NCBI GenBank assembly: GCA_012295275.1
Contig: CM022677.1
Location: forward strand, 17,598,406 to 17,662,405
Origin: Chrysomallon squamiferum
Taxonomy: Eukaryota > Mollusca > Gastropoda > Neomphalida > Peltospiridae
Length of the DNA: 64,000 bases
Direction: 5' to 3'
The position numbers were made by a program, and so were the translations under genes. Of the stretch, positions 26,445 to 38,710 are shown piece by piece. The notes beneath the pieces are model-generated. The model did not search any database. It worked only from the letters and a program-made list of their open reading frames with translations, and was not told the origin of the DNA. Each line of letters opens with the position of its first letter. Position 1 is the first letter of the stretch.

Positions 26445-26556
26445 GGCATGATGGGAAATAATATGCCTTTATCACCTGAACTAACATCGGCAGGTAAAAC
26501 TACCTGTACTCCGTACTACCCTTACAGCAAGCGGCCAATGGACGACCCTTCCAGAG
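26445..26556 (+). CDS. TCF4-like: E protein core exon 4
   Basis: A 112-nt exon after a long T run and CTAG acceptor, ending at a GTGAGT donor. It enters in phase 0 and exits in phase 1. It encodes GMMGNNMPLSPELTSAGKTT, then a CTPYYPYSKRPMDDPSR segment. Vertebrate TCF4 has GDMDMGNPGTLSPTKPGSQ followed by YYQYSSNNPRRRPLHSS here, so Met-Gly-Asn, Leu-Ser-Pro, Tyr-Tyr-x-Tyr and Arg-Pro are shared in the same order. The last part begins the basic region that serves as a bipartite nuclear localisation signal in vertebrate TCF4. The acceptor's uninterrupted T run of about 28 bases is unusually long. Confidence 0.93.
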
Positions 26557-26901
26557 GTGAGTGGACCACACCCAGTCTTAGTCTACAAGTCTGACTGCAT
26601 TTATTTCCTTTATTTCTATTCTTATATTTTCTTTTTCCATTTTTTCCTTTTTACTTTTATTATGAATGTTAAGAATTAAACAGAACCATATATATATATA
26701 TATACATACATACATATATACATACATACATGAATTAAGAATTAAAACAGAACATATATTTATATATATATATAAATAAATTATATATATTTAGTTGTTC
26801 ATACATATACACATTTGAATTAAACAGAAAACAAGATATTAAAATTAATAAAGATGACAAAATAAACCAAACTGTATGTACATCAAAGTATAAAATAAAC
26901 A

Positions 26902-26938
<37 letters not shown>

Positions 26939-27121
26939 CACACACACACACACACAAAAACACAAATGCATAAAAACACAAATGCATGTACACACACACA
27001 CACACACATTCATATACACACAAGAATAGGCGAAGCAATAACACACGCACACACAGACATTCTTATTTTTTATTTATTTAATTATAACATTTTTTTTAAA
27101 CATTTTTGTTTTCTCTTCAAG
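26557..27121 (+). other. Intron between core exons 4 and 5
   Basis: 565 bp with TA and CATA runs (about 26690-26730 and 26907-26936) and CA runs (about 26940-27010). The phrase GAATTAAACAGAA recurs near 26673, 26735 and 26818, indicating local duplication. The acceptor is TTTTCTCTTCAAG. No gene is seen. Confidence 0.85.
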
Positions 27122-27183
27122 GAGCAAGATCAAGTGGAAAGTATACACCACCTGAGCCTCGGAAACGGCCAAAAACTGGTCCA
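27122..27183 (+). CDS. TCF4-like: E protein core exon 5, nuclear localisation signal
   Basis: A 62-nt exon that completes a split Gly codon from exon 4 and exits in phase 0 at a GTAAGC donor. It encodes ARSSGKYTPPEPRKRPKTGP. The cluster PRKRPK corresponds to the vertebrate TCF4 stretch KKVRKVPPG, the second half of its bipartite NLS; the first half is the KRPMDDPSR part of exon 4. The next core exon begins at the place where vertebrates have VYAPS. Short isoforms that start downstream (35265 or 48587) would lack this signal and might rely on a partner to enter the nucleus, as reported for vertebrate TCF4-A. That extension to this species is inference. Confidence 0.92.
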
Positions 27184-27734
27184 GTAAGCACATTTATTCA
27201 TTCATTTATTCATTTATTTATTCATTCGTTCATTTTGTTTGTTTTTTGTTGTTTTCGTTTGGATTCGTTCGTGCGTTGTCGTTCGTTCGTTCGTTCGTTT
27301 GTTTGTTTGTTTATTTGTTTGACTTATAAAAGCTGTGTATGTTGTTAATATGATTTGAAACCAACAAGAGAAAAAACTAGCCAGGTTGGAAGAATCTCTA
27401 CAACATTCAGCTTTTGTGTGAAACTGTTTTTTTCTGTTCATAATCTTCAAATGTTACCTTGTATTTGTATGCAGGATATGGAACATACATACATACATAC
27501 ATACATATAGACAGACTGACAGTCATATAGACAGACTGACAGTCATACATACATACATACATACATACATACATACATACATACATACATACATTTTTTT
27601 TTTATTGCACACACACACACACACACACACAAAAGAATAAAACAGTATATTACTCACCATTAAGAAAATGCCAGATACAAACAATATATCCCATACATTT
27701 ATTTTAAAACACAGTGTATCAGAATTACCCATTT
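27184..27734 (+). other. Start of the 27.2-kb intron 5: ATTC, GTTC and CATA tetranucleotide runs
   Basis: Tetranucleotide runs begin right after the donor (TTCATTCATT-like and TCGTTCGTTC-like at about 27195-27320). CATA runs lie at about 27484-27507 and 27545-27592, with a CA run at about 27608-27631. No gene is seen. Confidence 0.85.
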
Positions 27735-28115
27735 CACATCCAGTCTAAACCATAACAGCATTTCCCATTTGATGTCTAGGCTAAAGCCTGTGAAATTTTC
27801 CCATTTTTGTAATCTTAGTCTAAACCATAATAATACTTCCCATTTTCATATCTTAGTATAAACCATAACAGTATTTCCCATTTCATATCTTAGTCTAAAC
27901 CATAACAACATTTCCCATTTTCATACCTTAGTCTAAACCATAATATTATTTCTCATTTTCATATCTTAGTCTAAACCATAATAATAGTTCCCATTTTCAT
28001 ATCTTAGTCTAAACCATAATAATAGATCCAATTTCACACCAATAGTCTAAACCATAACATTTCATATCTAGGCTAACGTAATTTTAGATCTCATTTCATT
28101 GTATAGTCTAAACAA
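27735..28115. repeat. ~38-bp minisatellite, about nine copies
   Basis: Tandem units close to CTAAACCATAATAATACTTC followed by a CCATTTTCATATCTTAGT segment. Outer copies are more diverged than the inner ones, as expected for an array that grows and turns over in the middle. No coding content. Confidence 0.85.
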
Positions 28116-28661
28116 TTCTGACATTTCAAAGACAGTGTATTATGACAAGACTCACAATTAAAAAATTTAAAAACTTTAAAAAAACAGCAGTTCTGAAAAT
28201 TATTTAAATGTAATCCATCTGGACAAGAAAGAAATTATTCCCGTTTACCAAATGTTTTCTAGTTTAAAAAAAAAAAAACACTCCAATAAAATGTGTAGAA
28301 TTATGCAAATGAGCCAGTAATAAAATATGCAAATGGTAACCGAATCTGCCACAAAACCATGGCAACACATTGCTGCATTACCTGGTTTTTTAATTTTTAA
28401 TCCATGCTTTGTGTGTGTGTGTGTGTGTGCTGTTTTCAGTGGAGCGTGAAATGTCGTGGTAATGCACAGTAGAGGTCGCCACTGTCCTGTAGTCACATGG
28501 TTATCAGATACTGTGTTTATTACACACTGTTACTTGCTTTGACAGTATTACTGTTGATCTTTGTTTTTTTTTTTGTTTTTTTTTAATATCAAATTTAGGA
28601 TTTATATGTTGTTGTTTTTTTGTGTATTTATTTAATGTGTAAATATTTTCCTTCTTTTTAC

Positions 28662-28707
<46 letters not shown>

Positions 28708-29853
28708 GAGGGTGTGTCTGTGGGTGGGGTGAATTTAGTGGTTGGGTTTATATATATATATATACATTTGTTTCTGGAATCATTTTGCTTTATATGTCAT
28801 CTTTTCTTTCGTTTTTTTTCCACCATTTTGAAGATATTCATTGTAACTCAAATTGTTACGGTATTCAGAAAAACAAAACGAAAATATTCTAAAAATGTAC
28901 AGTTTATCATTGTCGCACAGTTTGTGTACATACATGTGTTTTAAAAAATCATTGGATGTGAATACACACAGGCATATGCACACACACATTCTGCTACAAA
29001 CATTCATATAAATATATATATATAGGCACACATACATACACACATACATACATACATACATACATAGACACACATGCATGTACAGACATGTACACATACA
29101 CATATTTATACACACACACACACACACATATATATACATATTAGTTAATGTAAACTTCCCAGTTTTTCATTTTACCTGTATTCATAATACCAAATATATT
29201 AAATATGAAACAGATACAAGTGTGTGTTTTTATCACATATTCTTGTGTTCGGACATATTAAGTACTAACAGAAAAAAAAAATATATATATATATATATAT
29301 TATACAGATCTTACATTCATTATGCAGTAAAAAAAAGAATTTATTACATTTTAATGTGAATGCATGTTGAAACTGAATATGTTAAGTTTTGTGCATAACC
29401 AGATAGAAAAAAATATAAAAAAATCTATATTTCTGAAGTAACGTTACTTCAAGAAATTTTTCGTTCCGAATTCAGTTAGTTTGAAAAACCAAATGGTTTG
29501 TGAAATACTGGTGTTAAAATAACGGTATGCAATACAGGTTTTTAATACCTGACACACAAACAACTATCAGTGATATAGTTTGAAAAAAAAAGGTTTAAAA
29601 ATTTACACAGGTGAAGCTTATGTCAAGAAGCAAATTTATTTTATATTTTAAAGATTGACAGGTATGTAATTAATTTTTTTTTAATTTTTTATTTTTTTTT
29701 ATTTGGGAACTACTAATATGTTTTGATATAACACTGTTATCCAATTTAGGAACTTGTGTGTTTGTAATCTTATTAGTAAACTTGTTTATTTTTGTTTAAT
29801 TTAATACTGAAAATATTAACTTAACATCATATGTACATATAATACACAAGCAG

Positions 29854-29895
<42 letters not shown>

Positions 29896-30080
29896 GTATA
29901 GTCACAATGGTTAACAATATTTAAAAGGACTGAAAATAGATGCAGGATTATATACACACATACAGACAAACAGACACATTTAACATAAACACAATGATTT
30001 TAACTGACAGTCAAAATGGTTTCAGTAACATTTAAAACAAACAGAAACGTTTAGTAATTTACTCTGTTTTTAATTTCTAC
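28116..30080 (+). other. Intron 5: AT-rich with CA, CATA and TA runs
   Basis: A less repetitive patch with some GC lies at about 28280-28500. CA/TA runs lie near 28664-28706, 28970-29130 and 29280-29300, with a CA run at about 29858-29894. Short frames across these repeats are artefacts. No exon was recognised. Confidence 0.75.
28466..28479 (+). promoter_or_regulatory. CTCF-like motif, weak
   Basis: ACAGTAGAGGTCGC matches the CTCF core CCASYAGRKGGCRS at 12 of 14 positions; the first base and position 11 differ. It lies in a low-repeat patch. By chance several such 12/14 matches are expected on both strands of a 64-kb window, so alone it is weak evidence. Confidence 0.2.
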
Positions 30081-30091
30081 CTTCAGTATTG

Positions 30092-30250
30092 TTAGTGTTC
30101 ATTCAACCGTGAATGATATGCATCAGTTAACACGTTGTACGTGTATTGATAAATGCAACATTGAACATTGGTTGGTAAGATTTTCTGGTATGCAACCAAG
30201 CAGTATAAGAAATTTCTGGTACATATTTCATACTTTTGTATAGCATGTCT
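30092..30250. repeat. Dispersed repeat, copy 1
   Basis: The stretch starting GTTCATTCAACCGTGAATGA and continuing through ATGCATCAGTTAACACGTTG resembles 31694-31755 over about 60 bp at roughly 70% identity by eye. The copies lie 1.6 kb apart with unrelated DNA between them, so they may be members of a dispersed repeat family. No terminal repeats or coding region were found. Confidence 0.4.
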
Positions 30251-30477
30251 TCCAGGATCATACCTTTTCTTTATTATTATTGTTATTATTAGTACTATTA
30301 TTATTATTATTTTTATTATTATTATCATTTTTATTATTACTATTATTATTATTTTTATTATTACTACTATTATTATTTTTATTATAATTACTACTATTAT
30401 TTTTATTATTATTATTATTGTTATTATTATTGCTATTATTATTTTTATTATTATTACTATTATTTTTACTATTATTA

Positions 30478-30523
<46 letters not shown>

Positions 30524-31032
30524 AGCAAGTGACAGCAGACAGTTTATGATGTTTTAATAATATTTTTCTCATTTTTACACATTTTTTTTATTTTATTATT
30601 ATATATATATATATATATGTTAATTAAACTGATATGTAACTAGGTTTAATAATACTGTATATTACATACTCTTACCTAACAATATTGTGATTAAGTACAA
30701 GGATTAATAATGTAATGAATTTTAACACACACACAGACAGACACACAGCTGTACAGGTCATTCTATATCATTGCCAGTTAATACAAGTGTTAGTAGTATC
30801 ACTTGTTGTATCTGATACCAAAATCATCTACACCTGATTTAACTGCTGCTTCAGTATGGGTGTCGGTCACTGTTGTTATAGTAACAGTCTAAAGTGTTAT
30901 AAAAATAATATAATTATTTTGTTGGTATATAATTATGTAATTTTTTTATAATGTAACAACTTCTTAGACAAGAATTAGAATCTTTTTTGTGAAAAATAAA
31001 ATTGTGTACCCTGAAGCAAAGTTTTAATAATG

Positions 31033-31063
<31 letters not shown>

Positions 31064-31328
31064 ACACACAGATAATAATAATAATAATAAAATCTAATAA
31101 AAACAAATAATAACTAAATAATAATAAAAATAAAAAAACAGACGTAACTTTAAACAAACAAAAAACAATAAAAAAACAAAAACAAAAAAAAAACCATGTA
31201 ACATAAAATAAAATAAAAGAATAAATAACAGTAACATGAACATTTTTACATCAGTGTTTACCCAGTCTGGGCCCCCCCCCAGTAATACATAAATACATTT
31301 TGCCAGGATCCAGTTAAGTTTCAGACAC
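30251..31328 (+). other. Intron 5: ATT microsatellite and AAT/AAC-rich sequence
   Basis: Imperfect ATT block at about 30272-30521, TA run at about 30600-30618, AAT block at about 31030-31100 and AAAC/AAAT-rich sequence to 31230. A C run (about 31272-31280) follows. No gene is seen. Confidence 0.85.
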
Positions 31329-31368
31329 CTGTTGCATACGATTCCCTATGCAATTTCGTATGCAACAG
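31329..31368. other. Inverted repeat with 13-bp perfect arms, flanked by E-boxes
   Basis: CTGTTGCATACGA at 31329-31341 and its exact complement TCGTATGCAACAG at 31356-31368 are separated by a 14-base loop. E-boxes sit at the two outer ends: CACCTG at 31326-31331 and CAGATG at 31366-31371. The arms contain ATGCAA/TTGCAT words. It could be a cruciform-prone regulatory palindrome or the remains of a small foldback element. Confidence 0.75.
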
Positions 31369-32641
31369 ATGGTAGTTGAATACCATTGTTATATTCACGC
31401 ATGTTTACATGATTTGTCAGCGTAAACGAAAAGGCCCCAGCGACAAATCTTCATATATCGGGAAAAATTTATTTGTTCAGGTTCAGGGGAGAAACAAAGA
31501 AGAAAATAAAAAAGGAATAGAAATGAAAGAAAGAGAGAGAACAGTGTCGGAAATTGTCACCGCGGCAACATAAAAGTGATTATAGATTTTTTTTTTTTTT
31601 TGTTGTTGACCTGTTATTGAAAGAACCATTTGTTAATATATCTCTCTCTCTCTCTCTCTGTGTCTTTATACCTGGGCCCATTGTTGTTGAAGTTTATTCA
31701 ACTGTGAAAGGCATGGATCAGTGAACACATTGTTCAGGTATTGATGAGGAAAATGTGAGCATCATTCGATAATTTTTTTTTTTTTTTTTTGTTGTTGTAA
31801 GCAGCAGACTATAAAAACGAGGCTGTTGGAGGAAATTTTACAAGTTTTGTGGAAGTGGCCTAATTTTGTTGTAAAAACCGTGTTTGATGAAAATTGTGTT
31901 AGCTGGGAAATAGCACGTGTCTGTGACGTACTGGATTTTATACAACCCATGCGATACAGCTTTTTAATATACCTCATAGTGACATCAGCTGAGTGACTGG
32001 TTTCTACTCTGTAGTGTCATTCGTTTTTATATAAAAGTTAAGTACTGGTGTGTGGAAATCTGACGATAGATGACTTCTGTAAGCATCTTTTTCTCGCAGA
32101 TTTTTCTCTGGAATTGTTCTGCCAGCTAAAATCTTGAACGGACTAGAATTTCTGAAGAAAACAGGACGACAACCTGTGTTTACAAATTAAAATTATTGAG
32201 CTGAGAGATTATTGAAGATATCTTACACTGAAGACAATTTTATTGTAAAAATATTTGTAAAAAAGAGGAACAAGGAAATCTGTTCAAAACTAAAGTTAGA
32301 ATCAGTTTCTGAAATCGGACTAGAAAAAAATAGAACAGGATACAATAACATATGCTGCATATAAAGAAAATGTGAAGTGTAATGTTTAGTTTATAATTGT
32401 TAAAAAAGTTGTAACTGTTTTCTGAAGTCAGGAGCAAGCAGTGAGATCGGACTAGAATTATTAGAAAAGAAAGGACCGGAGTTTTCTAAGAGATATTTGA
32501 TATATAAACAGTTATTCGTAAAACTGCATCCTTTACCTAAAAAGTTCTGAGATCGGTCCAAATTAGACTTCTGAAGATGTTGAAAATTTGAAAAAAATAA
32601 AAAATTTAGGCTTTGAGTTTGGATACAATTTTGACAGAATC

Positions 32642-32674
<33 letters not shown>

Positions 32675-32999
32675 ACCTGAGACTAAGAAAGTATTAAATT
32701 TTTAAATATATTTTTAACTTGGATTTTAGAAGAAAGGACAGAAATAATACTGAGATATATTCATTTTGTTCTTGAAAATACTTCTTTAAAGAGAATATCA
32801 TAGAAAACTGTAAAAGAAGTTTCCTTAACATTAATTTACAGCAACATTTAACAAAGTTCTGCTGTATCATTTATGAACTAATAATACAGAGGAATAATAA
32901 TAAAAAAAAAAAAAAAAATAAATAAAAATCAGTTTACTAGAATAACTATTCAAAGGAAATACATAATTTCAAAGGAAACAGAAAAAAAACAGAAAAAAT
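31369..32999 (+). other. Intron 5: low-repeat AT-rich sequence with the second dispersed-repeat copy
   Basis: The second copy of the dispersed repeat (see 30092) lies at about 31694-31755, ending near a T run (about 31772-31790). The sequence at 31800-32640 is relatively free of microsatellites and contains a TGACGTA word near 31924. A TA run lies at about 32642-32668 and A runs lie near 32900. No exon was recognised. Confidence 0.65.
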
Positions 33000-35171
33000 A
33001 ACAACAACAAAAACAAAAACATTAAGAGTCTGTAGAGCTGGGGTTTTTTTTCTTTGTACACAAAAGGAAATCACAGATCTTCCATTTTGAAACTGACTCC
33101 AGGCTCAAAGTTTGGTCCACTTTGTAAAGTAAACACTTCCAAACCACTCTGCTGAACAAAAAAAAACGGGTTTACCTAACAAAAGGGGGTGAGAGAGAAG
33201 AGGGGGTGACAATAAAAAAAAATAAAAAAAAGATAAAAAAAAAAGGGTGTCGTCTTCTTTTCATCCCTGAGGGGGTTAGGGGGGAAAACAATAGCAATGA
33301 TGTGTGACAATGCTGGTTCAGGGCAAAGGTCACTGAGATAATCCAGATTCGGGGTCAGGTTCTTACAGCATCATCTCTTTGGTGATTACTCTTTTGTTTG
33401 TTTTTCAAACCCCTGTTTGTAACACTCGATTTGATTGGATAATCCTTCTCCCCTGGTCTTTTTTTTTTTGTCCACTTGTGGCTTAGTTTATCATCTCTCT
33501 CTCTGTGACTTTTCTCTTTGTTGAGAAATTCTCATAGAAATGAAAATCTGATGTTTTGATTGCACCTTGTCTGGGGGATAAGAAATTTTTGTATTGCTGA
33601 CCGGGGTGAATATCTCTGTTGTTATATCACAGTGCATAACTCTGGTATTCTACAGCTGATGGTGACAAGTGCTGGTTTTGACTAACTGGTTGATTAAGTG
33701 TGAGGGAATACAGATCTGAGATTTAAACTGTTGCTTCTGAACACTTATAAGGAAGGAGTCAGTGTCTGGAATTTGAAATTTCAGACTGTTCATTGAAACA
33801 AGTAACAAGGACTTGATGATTTGGAATATTAAATAATTTTTGAAAACCCATCTTAAGAGCATCTTAAAAAACTTGATTATTTTTTATATTTTGGACATCA
33901 CTGAAGATTTGTAACCATTTTCAGTTTTAATATTTTTGACATTGTCACTTGATTTGGATAAACTGTTACTTGGAAAGGATTTTCAGTACTGTAATAATCT
34001 TTGTAAGGATTTGAAAAACTATTTTGGAATTTTCTATTTTGAAACTCTTACTTAAAAAGGACAGAACTGAGAAAACACTTCACAGAATTTAATAACAGAA
34101 AAGAATCAAGAATTGCAAAGAAGCTCAAAGGATTGACATTAATTAAGGATTGTGAAAGAACTCAAAAGGATTGATAGTAAAAGAAAAGGATAAAAATTGA
34201 AGAACCTCAAAGGATTAACAAGATCAAGGATTTGAACAGTCTCAAAGGATTCACCAGGATAATAAGGATTGTAGAGAAGAAGAAGAAAAATTTCTGTTGT
34301 TTGTTGAAGAACAAAAATCAACATCTGTTTAATTACCTGAGTGTACAAAACAGAAATCATTTCAGGTGAAAAATTAACAGCGAAGCCGCTAAAATCCCAA
34401 GATTTTTACTGCAAGAAGAAAGTGAATTATTTCAGAATATAACGAGAAATAAGTAAATATATCACACAGGTTCCATATTTTAAAGTGAAAATCTGAATAT
34501 TTTAAAATTACTCATATCTTTCATAGGGGTTAAAAAAAACCAATTGAATATTACAAATACACATATAATTTTTATTAAGGAAAAAAAGACGATATTGCCA
34601 AATATTATTTCAAAATAATATTGAGAATATTTATACCTAATTAATTCAAAATTTATTACCTTTTAATCAGAGTTAAAGATTTTTGTAACAAAAGTTATCA
34701 GAAATATTACAAAAATATTTTCATGTTATGAGACCTTTTTTTTTTGTCCAGCAGATTATTTTTGTCATTTTAATGAGCAAAATTCAGAAGATATTGTAGA
34801 GACCTGTTTGCTATTGAATCTTAGAAACTGACAATTTTTCAAATTTTTTTTTTTTTAGCAATCTTTTAAAATAGGAAACAAAATTGTTTATTCTAAATAA
34901 AACTGTGGAAATATTCCCACACAAAACACAAAAAAAATCTTTGTGCAGAAAGAGAGAGACAAACTGCAATAGAAAAGAAAACTGAAAAAAAAATCATTCT
35001 TGTAAAAACTAAGTCACTATTACATAAAAAAATCTAGGATTTATTGCTTTTGACTAGCAAAGGAAAACTGAAAAATCTGAGAGAAAAAATTGATAACTGC
35101 AATCAAAAAGTGATAACCTTTAAAAAAAAAACATTTTTTGGAAAGAAAATTGTTTGAGACTTTTTTTTATT
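33000..35171 (+). promoter_or_regulatory. Presumed promoter and 5' UTR region of the second internal start exon
   Basis: About 2.2 kb without dinucleotide or trinucleotide microsatellites, which is exceptional here, running up to the start exon at 35265. The absence may reflect transcription or other constraint. It contains short G-run/A-run sequence (33180-33290) and an array of CTCAAAGGATT words at 34124-34251. The true transcription start cannot be placed. Confidence 0.35.
34124..34251. repeat. Four CTCAAAGGATT words in a decayed ~35-45-bp array
   Basis: CTCAAAGGATT occurs at 34124-34134, 34206-34216 and 34241-34251, with a one-base variant (an added A) at about 34161-34172. On the other strand each exact copy contains CCTTTGA, the core recognised by TCF/LEF HMG-box factors. 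Surrounding words such as AAGGATTGT also recur, so this is a decayed tandem array. Confidence 0.6.
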
Positions 35172-35172
35172 G

Positions 35173-35240
35173 GTTAACGAGGTATTTTCACCTGTTAACG
35201 AGACATTTTCACCTGTTAACGAGACATTTTCACCTACTGA
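35173..35240. promoter_or_regulatory. Three 21-bp repeats, each with an E-box position, before start exon b
   Basis: The unit TTAACGAGACATTTTCACCTG is repeated about three times directly upstream of the ATG at 35265. E-boxes are CACCTG at 35189-35194 and 35210-35215. The third copy has CACCTA at 35231-35236. The spacing is exactly 21 bp, two turns of B-DNA, so the sites face the same side of the helix. CACCTG is a preferred site for E proteins and for their Snail/ZEB-type antagonists, so auto-regulation is an attractive inference. If transcription starts further upstream, the repeat would be in the 5' UTR. Confidence 0.55.
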
Positions 35241-35264
35241 CAAGACTGACTGGGCGTGGTCAGT

Positions 35265-35366
35265 ATGAGTATCTCTGTATCCCACCCTGGAGTATCTTCT
35301 CTGTACCCAGACACCAACTACGAAATGACGGAACGCAACGATTTCATTGAACTTACACCTGTTCAG
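35265..35366 (+). CDS. TCF4-like: Alternative first coding exon b of the E protein gene
   Basis: An ATG with A at -3, an in-frame TGA at 35247-35249 and 34 codons ending in CAG before a GTATTC donor (phase 0). It encodes MSISVSHPGVSSLYPDTNYE followed by MTERNDFIELTPVQ. Composition and codon use differ from the surrounding repeats and look protein-like. I recognise no vertebrate E-protein exon with this sequence, though the Tyr-Pro and Tyr residues recall the other two start exons. The only downstream core acceptor in phase 0 before the microsatellite-rich part is exon 6 at 54402. The donor is weaker than consensus. It would make a form lacking AD1 and the NLS. Confidence 0.72.
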
Positions 35367-36439
<1,073 letters not shown>

Positions 36440-37640
36440 TACTAAGATATATTTCACAAGCATCCATCTTGTTTTCAGCATGTCCTATCAGATTGTATTT
36501 TACAAGGTTAAAAAAGCTTAAACGTAAAATAAACACATTCGTTGATACTGATACCAACATAATTTCAGGAAAATTGGTTGGTATTAGAGATATTTTACAA
36601 ATGTGTTTGATGTCTGGTATTAAAAGTGTTTTACCACTGCATTGAGATATTTTACAAAGTAAATTGGCTGTCTAGTGTTAGAGATATTTTACAACTTAAA
36701 TGTCTGGTATTTGAGATTATTTGCAAATAAATTGACTATCTAGTATTTAGATATTTTACAAGTAAACTGGCTGTAAGTTATTAGAGATATTTTACAAAGT
36801 AATTTGGCTGTAACAGAGATATTTTACAAAGTAATTTGGCTGTAACAGAGATATTTTACAAATAAATTGGCTGTCTGATGTTATTTACAAATAATTTAAT
36901 GATACATAAAGGCATAAAACTGTACGTGTATTAGCAATATTTTAAAAATAAAATTGGCTCTCTGGTTTAAACATTATACAAATATTTAGCAGGTATTAAT
37001 AATGAGATAGTTTTACAAGTAAATTAGCTATTAGATATTTTGCAAGTATTAATAATAAGGCTTATGGTATCAGCAATATTTCACAGGTAATGAGACAGTA
37101 TGTGTTTTTAGCAATATTAGCTATATGGTACTTGGAATATTTAAATTAGCGATATTTAAATTGGCTGTGTTATACCAGAGATATTTCACATGTAACAAGG
37201 CTGTTAAGTGTTTAACAGGTATTAATAATGAGATATTTTTACAAGTGCTATTAGAGATATTTTTCAATAATAAGGCTTATGATATTAGCAATATTTCAAA
37301 GGTAATATTTCACAGACTATGTCTTTAAGCAATATTTTAAAAGCAATGTGTTATTATAGATATTTTTCATTAACAAGGCTTATGTAAATATTAGCAATAT
37401 TTCACAGACTATGTTTTTTAGCAATATTTTAAAAGTAAACTTATCTATATGGTACTTGCAATATTTTTAAATTATCGATATTTAAATTGGCTTATGGTAT
37501 TTTTAACAGGTAATATTTCACAGACTGTTTTTTTTAGCAATATTTTAAAAGTAAACTTAGCTATATGGTACTTGCAATATTTTTAAATTTTCGATATTTA
37601 AATTGGCTGTGTTATATACGAGAGATATTTCACAGGTAAC
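36440..37640. repeat. Decayed ~37-40-bp array, AGAGATATTTTACAAAGTAA type
   Basis: Words close to GAGATATTTTACAAAGTAAA with TTGGCTGT, and a related TTAGCAATATTTTAAAAGTA form, recur many times across 1.2 kb. A longer segment (ATGGTACTTGCAATATTTTT and what follows) is duplicated near 37450 and 37568. The array has been scrambled by insertions and higher-order duplication. Short frames across it are not supported as genes. Confidence 0.65.
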
Positions 37641-37832
37641 AAGGCATGTCTGTCTGTTAAGGGTAAATACACTGGTCTTTAACACGAGGCTCTGTGGGTT
37701 TTAAGCTGGTTTCTATGGCTGTATCCAGGATGTGATGGACATCTGGTTCTAATTGATGACTTTATAGTGAGCACAGAGGAATATCCGATTTCACACAGAC
37801 CTGCAGAATCCCATGTGCTACAGTTTATAATT

Positions 37833-37920
<88 letters not shown>

Positions 37921-38160
37921 CATGTATATGTCTGTTTAGAATAAAGATAATGATATATATTTATATATATATATATAATGTATAAATATATATCCATACA
38001 GAGAGAGGGTGGAATAAATAATGATATCAAATTGACAGTAATGGAATAAAACAAATAAATAAATGGACAATATATGGTAAGCATTATAAACAGGAAAAAT
38101 TAATTTAGAAAATGAGAAGAGAGAGGTAGAGGAAACAGATATGAAGATGTTTTATCAGTA

Positions 38161-38191
<31 letters not shown>

Positions 38192-38700
38192 ACAGATTAT
38201 AATCATTCTGAAACATTTCATCATTTTTATTTTTAAAAAGTTTTTAATAATTTTTACACTGCATATATATAAATAAATATTTTAAACAGTAAAATTTTAA
38301 CCTACAGAGCAGTAAGAAAACGGGTAAAAATGAAAGGAGAAAGTCTAACTTTTATGTTTATTTAAGATTTCTCAAAAAGTTCTTCAACTTGGAATTGTTA
38401 TTGTTACACCTGACACCCCCCAAGTTTTGACAAAATAGACTCACCCATTCTCAGCACTAAACACGCGAAATCCTGTGTGCAAGCCATGTTGTTTGTTTCT
38501 GTGGAATACAGGGAACAAAAATTTCTCTTCTTAAAAAAAATATATATATATAAAAAAAAAAATTAAGTTAATTCTTTTTTTTTTTAAAAAAAAAACTTTT
38601 TGGAAATCAAAAGTTATCACCCCCTCGAATGCTTTTTTTTTTTTATTATTATTTTTTTTTTTTTTGAACTCTCCTGTGCTGTTCCGAATTTTTGTGTGTG
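37641..38700 (+). other. Intron 5: GA and GAT repeats, AT-rich sequence
   Basis: GA run at about 37841-37915, GAT run at about 38162-38190, TA runs at about 37954-37977 and 38540-38551, then a TTATTATT/T-run region at about 38631-38665. No exon was recognised on the + strand. Confidence 0.8.
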
Positions 38701-38710
38701 GAAGTCTTCA

